Shown: positions 1 through 6,385, numbered from the stretch's first letter. The stretch: 6,711 nt of DNA from JBDSLU01 sp031407765 (GCA_031407765.1 JANOIR010000643.1:1-6711); one strand, 5' to 3'. Numbers and translations are program-made. The notes: generated from the sequence alone by a model not told the origin.

Positions 1-1683
1 TTCGTCTTCAAGGGAGGTGGACAGTTCTACGAGGCGGTCGCTGTGCTGTTGGTATTCATTCTGCTCGGCCACTGGCTGGAAATGCGTGCTCGCGCGGGTG
101 CCTCGTCTGCCATTACGGCGTTGATGAAGCTGACTCCGGCCACGGCCTCGGTGATTCGCGACGGAGCCGAGACGGAAGTGCCGACGGCCGAGGTGCTGGC
201 AGGCGAGATTGTCGTGATCCGCCCAGGTAACAAGATTCCGGTCGACGGCACGGTGGAGTCCGGCGAATCGCTTGTCGACGAGTCCATGCTCACCGGCGAG
301 TCGATGCCGGTGCAGAAGGCTCCTGGCGCTACGGTGATCGGCGCGACCATCAACAAGAGCGGCAGCTTTCGCTACAAGGCGACGAAGGTCGGGGCCGACA
401 CCGCGCTGGCCCAAATCGTGAAACTGGTCCAGCAGGCGCAGAACTCCAAAGCACCGGCGCAACTGCTGGCGGACAGGGCCGCGCAGTGGCTGGTGATCAC
501 TGCGATCGTCGTGGGTCTCACGACGTTTGCCGTGTGGTTCTGGTGGGTCGGTCAGACACTGCTGTTCGCCGTCACACTGGCCATCACGGTCTTCGTGATC
601 GCCTGCCCGGATGCGTTGGGACTGGCGACGCCGATGGCGGTAATGGTGGGAACGGGCCTTGGTGCGACGCACGGGATCCTGTTCAAGAATGCGTCGGCGC
701 TCGAAGACGCCACCAAGCTCGACGTGATTGTGTTCGACAAGACCGGGACGCTGACCATTGGTCAGCCGGAGGTGGTGGAGATCATCACGGCTGACGGAAT
801 CACCGAGGACGTGGTGCTGACCGCCGCCGCCGCCGTCGAGCAGGGGTCCGACCATCCGCTGGCTCAGGCCATCATCCGCCGTTCGGCCACGCTCACCGTC
901 GCGGCGCCGACCGGATTCGAAAGCCTCGATGGCATGGGCGCGCGCGCCGAGACCGCTGGCGGAACGGTGTTCCTCGGCAACCGACGGCTGATGGATACCC
1001 AGAAGCTCTCGCTAGGCCCGCTGGAGGCCGAGGCTACTCGCCTCCAGGCAGACGGCCGCACCGTGGTCCATGTGTCTCAGGCGGCTCGCGTCATTGGCCT
1101 CATCGCCATCGCCGACGCGATCAGGCCGACCTCCAAGGCGGCGGTGGCCAAGCTTCGCGCACGCAAGATTGATGTCGTGATGCTGACCGGCGACAACCTG
1201 GCCACGGCCACACGCATCGCCGCCGATCTGGGCATCGACACCGTCCTGGCTGACGTGCTGCCGGCCCAGAAAGCCGAGAAGGTCAAGGCGCTGCAGGCCA
1301 CTGGCAAAAGGGTCGGCATGGTGGGGGATGGGGTCAACGACGCGCCAGCGCTCACCCAGGCGAACGTCGGCTTTGCGATAGGTGCTGGCACCGACGTGGC
1401 GATGGAGAGCGCCGATGTCGTGCTGATGAAGAGCGACCCGAATGACATCGTCGCGGCCATCGAGCTGTCGAGGGCCACCTTGCGCAAGATGCACCAGAAC
1501 CTGTGGTGGGCCGTTGGCTACAACGTGATCGCGTTCCCGCTCGCCGCGGGCGTCTTGTACCCATTTGTGCTGAGCCCGGAGGTCGCCGCGCTGTCCATGT
1601 CGGGCAGTACCCTCGTGGTGGCGGTCAATGCGCTATTGCTCAAGAGCACCAAGCTGGCAGGCACTGAGGCGGGAAATGTCTGA
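1..1683 (+). CDS. P1B-type heavy-metal-transporting ATPase, CopB-like with CPD motif (5' partial)
   Basis: This is an inner-membrane P-type ATPase that would export a heavy metal ion, probably copper or silver, using ATP. The frame is open from base 1, so the N-terminus and first membrane helices lie outside the window; 560 residues remain. Numbering from base 1, visible parts are a membrane helix at about 15-26, the actuator loop with TGE at 98-100, a helix pair around 163-205, the phosphorylation motif DKTGT at Asp246, the P1B-specific His285-Pro286, the hinge GDGVNDAP at 442-449, Tyr507-Asn508 in the next helix, and MSGST from 533 in the last helix. The metal motif at 202-204 is Cys-Pro-Asp, unlike the CPC of P1B-1/2 or CPH of P1B-3. 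The last helix (MSxST, then NA) resembles the CopB branch. All catalytic residues are intact, so this is not a decayed gene. Family assignment is firm; the metal is not. Its stop overlaps the next gene by 8 bases. Confidence 0.9.
   Translation, partial: FVFKGGGQFYEAVAVLLVFILLGHWLEMRARAGASSAITALMKLTPATASVIRDGAETEVPTAEVLAGEIVVIRPGNKIPVDGTVESGESLVDESMLTGESMPVQKAPGATVIGATINKSGSFRYKATKVGADTALAQIVKLVQQAQNSKAPAQLLADRAAQWLVITAIVVGLTTFAVWFWWVGQTLLFAVTLAITVFVIACPDALGLATPMAVMVGTGLGATHGILFKNASALEDATKLDVIVFDKTGTLTIGQPEVVEIITADGITEDVVLTAAAAVEQGSDHPLAQAIIRRSATLTVAAPTGFESLDGMGARAETAGGTVFLGNRRLMDTQKLSLGPLEAEATRLQADGRTVVHVSQAARVIGLIAIADAIRPTSKAAVAKLRARKIDVVMLTGDNLATATRIAADLGIDTVLADVLPAQKAEKVKALQATGKRVGMVGDGVNDAPALTQANVGFAIGAGTDVAMESADVVLMKSDPNDIVAAIELSRATLRKMHQNLWWAVGYNVIAFPLAAGVLYPFVLSPEVAALSMSGSTLVVAVNALLLKSTKLAGTEAGNV
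1666..1683 (+). promoter_or_regulatory. Ribosome binding site and 8-base gene overlap that fixes the GAPDH start
   Basis: GAGG at 1666-1669 lies 6 bases before the ATG at 1676-1678, inside the end of the ATPase gene. The ATPase stop TGA is at 1681-1683, so the genes share the bases ATGTCTGA. This arrangement usually means translational coupling. It favours ATG 1676 over in-frame starts further upstream, since the protein from 1676 begins just before the Rossmann glycine motif, as in homologues. Confidence 0.8.
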
Positions 1684-2719
1684 GAACAACAAGATTAGGG
1701 TCGCCATCAACGGCTACGGCGTGATCGGCAAACGTGTGGCCGACGCCGTGGTGCGTCAGGAGGACATGTTGCTGGCCGGCGTGGCGGACGTCGTGGCGGA
1801 CTGGCGCGTGCGTACCGCGACCACGCATGGTTTTCGTCTGTTCGGCGCCACCGGCGACCACGCGGACAGAATGCGGGCGGTCGGACTGGACGTCGCTGGC
1901 ACGTCGGACGATCTCCTGGATCGGGCTGACGTGGTCGTGGACTGTACGCCGAAGCATGTCGCCGCAAAGAACATCGACGGCTATCGGCGCCGCCGATTGA
2001 AGTTCATCGTCCAGGGTGGCGAGAAGCACGAGACGACCGGTCACTCCTTTGTCGCCGAGTCGAATTACGTCAGCGCGATCAACCGTGAGGCGACCCGCGT
2101 CGTGTCCTGCAATACCACGTCAATCGTGCGGACTCTATCCGCCCTCAAGCGCGCAGGGCTGCTTCAGCGGGCCCGGGGCACGCTGCTGCGGCGCGCGACC
2201 GATCCGTGGGAGAGCCACGACGGCGGGATCATGAACACGCTGGTGCCGGAGCCCGAGATTCCAAGCCACCAGGGTCCTGACGCGCAGAGCGTCGACCCGG
2301 AACTCGACGTGATCACGATGGCGGTCAAGGTGCCGGAGACCCTGGCGCACCTACACTACTGGGCAGTGCAGATGACGCGCAACGCCACCAAGGACGAGGT
2401 GCTCGACGCCTTTCGCGGGTCGTCAAGAATCGCCCTAATCCACATCAGCGATGGCTTGGTTGCGCTCAACACGGTAAAAGAGCTGATGGCCGACCGCGGC
2501 CGACCGCACGACAACCTCTACGAGGTGGCGTTGTGGGCCGACATGCTCCGTGTTCAGGGCGACGAACTGTTCTACGCGTACATGGTCGACAATCAGGCCA
2601 TCGTCGTTCCGGAGACGATCGATGCCATTCGCGCGTTGACCGGCCGGGTGAGGGACGCGCGCGAGTCGATCGCTAGAACCAATGCGGCGCTCGGCATCGG
2701 GCCCACGCTCTTTGAGTGA
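1676..2719 (+). CDS. gap: Type II (archaeal-type) glyceraldehyde-3-phosphate dehydrogenase
   Basis: This cytoplasmic enzyme oxidises glyceraldehyde 3-phosphate with phosphate and NAD(P)+ to 1,3-bisphosphoglycerate, or runs in reverse. It is 347 residues, full length for the archaeal-type family, and intact. The Rossmann motif GYGVIG is at 13-18, followed by VVVDCTP at 86-92 and QGGEKHE at 113-119. The catalytic cysteine is Cys145 in SCNTT. Family-typical PSHQGPD is at 196-202, His225 or His227 is the likely catalytic histidine, and GDELFYAYMVDNQAIVVPE spans 295-313. These segments match the archaeal family and not the classical bacterial GapA. Its 8-base overlap with the metal ATPase shows they are one operon. 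The linkage suggests a role under metal stress: copper is known to inhibit classical GAPDH in bacteria, so a spare isozyme is one explanation. The arsenate-detoxifying GAPDH/ArsJ pair is another known case of GAPDH in a resistance cluster, but no arsJ is visible here. Identity is confident; role in this operon is inference. Confidence 0.93.
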   Translation: MSENNKIRVAINGYGVIGKRVADAVVRQEDMLLAGVADVVADWRVRTATTHGFRLFGATGDHADRMRAVGLDVAGTSDDLLDRADVVVDCTPKHVAAKNIDGYRRRRLKFIVQGGEKHETTGHSFVAESNYVSAINREATRVVSCNTTSIVRTLSALKRAGLLQRARGTLLRRATDPWESHDGGIMNTLVPEPEIPSHQGPDAQSVDPELDVITMAVKVPETLAHLHYWAVQMTRNATKDEVLDAFRGSSRIALIHISDGLVALNTVKELMADRGRPHDNLYEVALWADMLRVQGDELFYAYMVDNQAIVVPETIDAIRALTGRVRDARESIARTNAALGIGPTLFE

Positions 2720-2821
2720 GGACCAAGCGGCCTCGAACCCCCGTCGCCGGGCGCCGAGAGTACACCGCTTCGGGTTCCAACCATCGACCGGAGGAGCCCT
2801 CGTGGCCCGCGGTCGAGCTGA
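2720..2821 (+). other. Spacer after GAPDH with an unexplained strong Shine-Dalgarno
   Basis: No gene is recognised here. A strong Shine-Dalgarno GGAGGAG at 2790-2796 stands 5 bases before a GTG at 2802-2804, which is ideal initiation spacing. The frame it opens (2802 onward) encodes an Arg-rich peptide with no hydrophobic segment and is not the frame of the cupredoxin remnant that follows. This may be the original start of the cupredoxin gene whose signal-peptide region has been lost or scrambled. No convincing terminator or promoter is seen. Confidence 0.4.
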
Positions 2822-3165
2822 GTTGACACGTCCGAGCCGCGGGATCACCCAGTTCCTGCGCCACCAGAAGGGGTGGTCCAGGGTGGCGCCGCACGGAACG
2901 CCGCGCCTCAGGTGGCCAAGATCACCGTCACGAAGGACGGCTTCAGTCCAGCGAAGGTGTGAGTGCGGGTACGCCTCTGCGCCTGACCTTCCTTCGGACG
3001 ACGGAGGACACGTGCGCGACGGAAGTCGTGGTGCCCTCGCTGAAGGTCAAGCGCGCCCTGCCGCTCAACAAGCCGGTCGAGGTTGAATTCACCCCAGAGA
3101 AGGCCGGAACGATCGACTTCGCGTGTGGCATGGCCATGTTGAAGGGGGCCATCGTCGTTGAGTAA
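2822..3165 (+). pseudogene. Cupredoxin-domain protein, frameshifted and lacking its signal peptide
   Basis: The intact relative would be a small exported copper-binding beta-barrel protein. Two frames together rebuild one domain. The first strand, reading QVAKITVTKDGFSPAKV, runs from 2909 to 2959 in a frame open since 2822 and ends at TGA 2960-2962. The rest continues in the -1 frame from GTG 2959: AGTPLRLTF, then TC-EVVVP, LPLNKPVEVEFTP, and the C-terminal CGMAM ligand-type motif, ending at TAA 3163-3165. Comparison with the usual spacing of this family suggests loss of about 4 bases near 2958-2964. No frame upstream shows a hydrophobic export signal, so the N-terminus is also lost or altered. 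The stop and GTG overlap as GTGA, so the 68-residue second part (2959-3165) could still be made by reinitiation. A sequencing or assembly error is an alternative for the frameshift. Domain identity is fairly sure; pseudogene status is likely. Confidence 0.7.
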
Positions 3166-3248
3166 GGACTGCATGCGTGCCACCGCCTGAGGCGCACCAT
3201 CCGTCGAGCCAGGGTGTAATGCGGAGCGGGGGCCTGCGTCATAAGAGT

Positions 3249-3258
3249 AGGAGGCAAC
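3249..3258 (+). promoter_or_regulatory. Ribosome binding site of the YHS gene
   Basis: AGGAGG at 3249-3254 is a full-consensus Shine-Dalgarno placed 4 bases before ATG 3259. It supports the reality of a gene of only 47 codons. The 93 bases between the cupredoxin remnant and this gene contain no other clear element. Confidence 0.85.
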
Positions 3259-3402
3259 ATGGAAAAAGATGTCGTCTGTGGCATGACCATCGACCCGGCC
3301 AAGGCGGCCGGCACTTCGGAGTACCAGGGGCGGACGTACTACTTCTGCTCCAAGGGCTGCAAGGCGAAGTTCGACGCGAAACCGCAGGAATACGCGAAGT
3401 AG
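3259..3402 (+). CDS. Stand-alone YHS-domain metal-binding protein
   Basis: This is a 47-residue cytoplasmic protein that consists of a single YHS domain. It starts with MEKDVVCGMTIDP and has the domain's three cysteine positions: Cys7 in CGM, then Cys34 and Cys39 in YYFCSKGCKAKF. YHS domains are small metal-binding modules often fused to copper ATPases and other metal proteins, so a chaperone-like or metal-sensing role is plausible. The CopA-like ATPase starting 56 bases downstream carries its own YHS domain with the same layout (CGM-IDPA, G-TY-FCS-C, F), so the two are probably related modules working on the same metal. The start is fixed by the strong ribosome binding site directly upstream. 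Domain identity is confident; exact function is inference. Confidence 0.9.
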   Translation: MEKDVVCGMTIDPAKAAGTSEYQGRTYYFCSKGCKAKFDAKPQEYAK

Positions 3403-3415
3403 TTCAGCGCTCTAC

Positions 3416-3443
3416 GTGGGTGCGGCCGAAGGGCCGCGCCCAC
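3416..3443 (+). repeat. 12-bp inverted repeat (strong hairpin) between YHS and copA
   Basis: GTGGGTGCGGCC at 3416-3427 pairs with GGCCGCGCCCAC at 3432-3443 around a 4-base GAAG loop; the only imperfection is one G-U wobble. It lies in the 56-base gap between the YHS stop and the copA start, and its 3' arm ends 7 bases before the GAGG that probably serves as the copA ribosome binding site. No T-run follows, so it is not a standard intrinsic terminator. It could tune mRNA stability or relative expression, or be one copy of a dispersed REP-like repeat. Confidence 0.85.
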
Positions 3444-3458
3444 CCCGCGCGAGGCCCT

Positions 3459-5810
3459 ATGTCAACATCGGTTCCGGACAGCCCCACTCACGCCAGCCAC
3501 GAGCACCCGCACCAGCCCCCCGGGCTCGTAACCGACCCCATTTGTGGCATGGAGATCGACCCAGCGGTTGCCGTTGGCCACATCGAGCGGAGTGGCCAGA
3601 CCTACCACTTCTGCAGCGACGTGTGCCTCGAGCGGTTCCGAGCCGAGGCGTCAGGGGCTCCGCCTGCTGCGGCCGCCGCCGCGAGCGGCCCGGATACGCG
3701 CGAGTACACCTGCCCGATGGATCCGGAGGTCCGGCAGGTCGGGCCCGGCAGCTGCCCGATCTGCGGCATGGCGCTCGAGCCTCGTATGGTCACCATCGAG
3801 GAGCGCAACCCTGAACTCGAGGAGATGACCCGGCGGTTCTGGGGCTCGCTCGCGCTCACCGTGCCGATTCTCGCCTTCATGGTGTCGGAGTTCCTGCCGG
3901 GGCAGCCGCTCCAGCACTGGCTTCCACCGGCGGCCATGGTGTGGACGCAGTTCGCGTTCGCCTCGCCGGTCGTCCTGTGGGGCGGGTGGCCCTTCTTCGT
4001 GAGGGGCTGGGCATCCGTCGTCAACCGGCACCTGAACATGTTCACGCTGATCGCCCTTGGCGTCGGCGCCGCCTACCTGTTCAGCGTCGTGGCCTCACTG
4101 GCGCCAGGCGCTTTCCCTGAATCCTTCCGGACGCACGGCGACCAGGTGGCCGTCTACTACGAACCGGCCGCGTTGATCGTGGTCCTGGTGCTGCTCGGCC
4201 AGGTCTTGGAGCTGCGGGCGCGCAGCCAGACCAGTGCCGCCATCAAGACCTTGCTCGGGCTGACGCCGACGACGGCACGGACGATCGACGCATCCGGCGC
4301 CGAGGCCGACGTGCCTCTGGCGCAGGTGACGGTCGGAAATCGGCTCCGCGTACGGCCCGGCGAGCGCGTTCCCGTGGATGGCATCGTCGTCGACGGTCAT
4401 ACCAGCATTGACGAGTCGATGGTCACCGGCGAGCCAATCCCGGTCGAGAAGACGGCGAGCAGTGCCGTGACGGGCGGCACCGTCAACGGCACGGGGACGT
4501 TCGTCATGGAGGCGCAGCGGGTCGGTGCGGACACGCTGCTCTCGCGCATCGTGAAGCTGGTGAGCGAGGCGCAGCGTTCGCGTGCCCCCATTCAGCGCCT
4601 GGCTGACACCGTGTCGGGCTGGTTCGTGCCAATCGTCATCGCGGTCTCGGTGGTGACGTTCATTGTGTGGGCGATCTTCGGCCCAGAGCCGCGCCTCGCC
4701 CACGCGCTCGTGAACGCCGTCGCGGTCCTGATCATCGCGTGCCCATGCGCACTCGGCCTGGCGACGCCGATGTCGATCATGGTCGGCACGGGGCGTGGCG
4801 CCGAACTCGGTGTGCTGCTGCGGAACGCCGAAGCCCTCGAGATCATGGAGAAGGTTGACACCGTTGTCGTCGACAAGACGGGAACGCTGACCGAAGGTAA
4901 GCCGGCTTTGACCAGCGTCACGCCGCAGCCCGGATTCGGCGAGTCGGAGCTACTCCGGCTGGTCGCGAGTCTCGAGCGCGTCAGTGAGCATCCACTGGCA
5001 TCGGCCATCGTGCGGGGGGCGGAGGAACGAAACGTCGCGCTCGTGGACGTGTCGAACTTCGAGTCGATCACCGGCAAGGGCGTAACGGGTGTCGTGGACG
5101 GCCGTCGAGTTGCGGTCGGCAATACTGCGCTCCTGGAGGCGCTCGGGATTGCCGCATCATCGCTGAATGAGGCGGCGGAGATGGCGCGGGGACGGGGCGA
5201 AACCGTGATGTTCGTCGCCGTCGACGGGCGTCCTGCTGGTCTCATCGGTGTGGCCGACCGCATCAAGGCGACCACGAAGCACGCCGTCGAGAGCCTGCAG
5301 GCGGCGGGCCTGAAGGTGGTGATGCTGACAGGCGACAACCGGGTCACGGCGGAAGCCGTCGCTCGGGCTGTGGGCATCAGCGACGTCGAAGCCGATGTCC
5401 TGCCCGAGCGCAAGGCCGCGGTCGTCGCTGAGCTCCAGGCCAAGGGTCGGCGGGTCGCCATGGCCGGTGACGGCATCAACGACGCACCGGCTCTTGCAAA
5501 GGCGGATGTCGGCATTGCCATGGGCACCGGAACGGACGTCGCGATGGAAAGCGCCGGCGGGACGCTCGTCAAGGGCGACCTGACGGGAATCCTGAAGGCA
5601 CGACGCCTGAGTCGGGCCACCATGCAGAACATCCGGCAGAATCTGTTCTTCGCGTTCATTTACAACGTGCTCGGGGTTCCGGTCGCAGCTGGGGTGCTCT
5701 ACCCGGCGTTCGGCCTGCTGCTCAGCCCGATCTTGGCGAGCGCGGCCATGACGTTCAGCTCGGTCTCCGTGATCCTCAATGCCCTCCGTCTCCGGCGAGC
5801 TGACGTGTGA
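3459..5810 (+). CDS. copA: Copper-exporting P1B-1-type ATPase with N-terminal YHS and heavy-metal-binding domains
   Basis: This inner-membrane pump would export Cu+ (or Ag+) from the cytoplasm at the cost of ATP. It is 783 residues and intact. In order: a His-rich tip (about 11-18), a YHS domain (24-61; CGM at 29-31, Cys52, Cys56), an Ala-rich linker, a zinc-ribbon-like heavy-metal-binding domain (83-108; CPMDP and CPICGM), then membrane helices from about 128. The actuator TGE is at 323-325, the transport motif Cys428-Pro-Cys430, the phosphorylated Asp472 in DKTGT, His511-Pro512, the hinge GDGINDAP at 670-677, Tyr735-Asn736, and MTFSSVSV from Met764. CPC, YN and MxxSS together are the Cu+ signature of P1B-1. 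There is no CxxC-type HMA domain; the YHS and ribbon domains take its place. The metal-binding domain has Asp88 where His is common (CPMHP). ATG 3459 was chosen because it gives the family-like N-terminus and has GAGG at 3451-3454 upstream. Copper versus silver cannot be separated by sequence. Confidence 0.95.
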   Translation: MSTSVPDSPTHASHEHPHQPPGLVTDPICGMEIDPAVAVGHIERSGQTYHFCSDVCLERFRAEASGAPPAAAAAASGPDTREYTCPMDPEVRQVGPGSCPICGMALEPRMVTIEERNPELEEMTRRFWGSLALTVPILAFMVSEFLPGQPLQHWLPPAAMVWTQFAFASPVVLWGGWPFFVRGWASVVNRHLNMFTLIALGVGAAYLFSVVASLAPGAFPESFRTHGDQVAVYYEPAALIVVLVLLGQVLELRARSQTSAAIKTLLGLTPTTARTIDASGAEADVPLAQVTVGNRLRVRPGERVPVDGIVVDGHTSIDESMVTGEPIPVEKTASSAVTGGTVNGTGTFVMEAQRVGADTLLSRIVKLVSEAQRSRAPIQRLADTVSGWFVPIVIAVSVVTFIVWAIFGPEPRLAHALVNAVAVLIIACPCALGLATPMSIMVGTGRGAELGVLLRNAEALEIMEKVDTVVVDKTGTLTEGKPALTSVTPQPGFGESELLRLVASLERVSEHPLASAIVRGAEERNVALVDVSNFESITGKGVTGVVDGRRVAVGNTALLEALGIAASSLNEAAEMARGRGETVMFVAVDGRPAGLIGVADRIKATTKHAVESLQAAGLKVVMLTGDNRVTAEAVARAVGISDVEADVLPERKAAVVAELQAKGRRVAMAGDGINDAPALAKADVGIAMGTGTDVAMESAGGTLVKGDLTGILKARRLSRATMQNIRQNLFFAFIYNVLGVPVAAGVLYPAFGLLLSPILASAAMTFSSVSVILNALRLRRADV

Positions 5811-5839
5811 CGCTGGCGAAGAAGGCGTCCATGACCGCG

Positions 5840-5848
5840 TGCTATCCT
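5840..5848 (+). promoter_or_regulatory. Possible extended -10 promoter giving a leaderless transcript
   Basis: TGCTATCCT at 5840-5848 fits an extended -10 element (TG, one base, then TATCCT). Its end lies 6 bases before ATG 5855, so transcription would begin at or next to the A of the start codon. No Shine-Dalgarno is seen at that ATG, which agrees with a leaderless mRNA. No good -35 box is present at 17 bases' distance. The match is short and could be chance. Confidence 0.3.
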
Positions 5849-5854
5849 CGGGAC

Positions 5855-6337
5855 ATGAAGGGGCGGGTGCACCGTCTGGCTTGTGTCGCGTTGATCGCGG
5901 TGTTGAGTGGGACGCCCGGCTTCGCTGCTGTCTGCGCGGAGCTGTGCGGACTGAAAGCGGCACCGGCTTCGACGTCGGCACACTGCTCGACGCACGGCGC
6001 GACGCGCACGGCTGACACAGCGCAGCTGTCCGCGTCAGCCCACCATGCGACGCCGGCAGCATCGCACCATCGATTGGATCGCGGCGCGGTGCCCGAGGGC
6101 CACGACAAACCTTTGGCCGTCTCCCTGAGCCATGGGCCGGATTGCTGTGGCCGCTTGACCCTGGCCGTGGCGGTGGCGACGAAGGTGTCGCGGACCGACG
6201 GCACCTTGAATCCCGTTGTGGTGCCATCGGGCCGCTACGTGTCGGTTCCCATCGCACGTGCTGAGGTGCGGCTGCTCCAGCCGGGCTCGTCCGGGCCCCC
6301 TGCGCTCTCCCGAGCGCCACGCATCCTGCGGATCTGA
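5855..6337 (+). CDS. Exported Cys/His-rich hypothetical protein, putative periplasmic metal binder
   Basis: I do not recognise this 160-residue protein. From ATG 5855 it starts with a typical signal peptide: MKGRVHR, then a hydrophobic core (about 8-18), with likely cleavage around Ala24-Ala25. The mature part opens with Cys27 and Cys31, followed by Cys44 and a His-rich low-complexity stretch (His43, 47, 63, 64, 71, 72, 83, 93), and a Cys97-Cys98 pair. The C-terminal 60 residues have no Cys or His and end in a Pro/Arg-rich tail. Such composition directly after a copper ATPase suggests periplasmic copper or silver binding; this is inference from composition and position. The same frame is open upstream to GTG 5807, which overlaps the copA stop as GTGA. 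That start would allow translational coupling, but it puts 16 extra residues before the signal peptide, so ATG 5855 is preferred. Confidence 0.7.
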   Translation: MKGRVHRLACVALIAVLSGTPGFAAVCAELCGLKAAPASTSAHCSTHGATRTADTAQLSASAHHATPAASHHRLDRGAVPEGHDKPLAVSLSHGPDCCGRLTLAVAVATKVSRTDGTLNPVVVPSGRYVSVPIARAEVRLLQPGSSGPPALSRAPRILRI

Positions 6338-6347
6338 TACCTCGCCG

Positions 6348-6385
6348 GCGAAGCCGCTCCGGCTCGCTGTTCCTTCTCCCTTCGT
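6348..6385 (+). terminator. Possible weak intrinsic terminator
   Basis: GCG-A-AGCCG at 6348-6356 pairs with CGGCTCGC at 6360-6367 around a CTC loop, leaving one bulged A. It is followed by a pyrimidine-rich stretch, TGTTCCTTCTCCCTTC, that lacks an unbroken T-run. It starts 11 bases after the stop of the Cys/His-rich gene, a sensible place for a terminator, but the tail is poor and partial read-through into the cytochrome gene is likely. Confidence 0.3.

Noticed and set aside
1676..2719. Arsenate detoxification by a GAPDH/ArsJ pair
   Set aside because: No arsJ or other ars gene is visible, and the neighbours are metal cation ATPases.
2734..2780. tRNA-like GAACCC and GGGTTC segments after the GAPDH gene
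   Set aside because: Only a 6-bp match with a 31-base loop; no cloverleaf arms can be drawn.
2951..2966. Programmed frameshift or selenocysteine at the cupredoxin TGA
   Set aside because: No slippery heptamer is present. A +1 shift would enter the wrong frame, and reading through TGA does not restore the domain.
3185..3258. Promoter or CueR-type operator upstream of the YHS gene
   Set aside because: TGTAAT and CATAAG resemble -10 boxes, but no -35 partner or palindromic operator could be found.
3177..3458. N-terminal extension of the CopA-like ATPase in the same open frame
   Set aside because: This span contains the YHS gene in another frame and the hairpin. The extended sequence is not family-like, and ATG 3459 has a ribosome binding site.
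4592..5659. Long open frame of 355 codons on the - strand, opposite copA
   Set aside because: It is the antisense shadow of a well-conserved ATPase in GC-rich DNA, is full of Ser, Arg, Ala and Thr, and shows no domain.
5157..6320. Long open frame of 387 codons on the - strand across copA and the Cys/His-rich gene
   Set aside because: Its translation is low-complexity Arg/Pro/Ser-rich and it covers two better-supported + strand genes.
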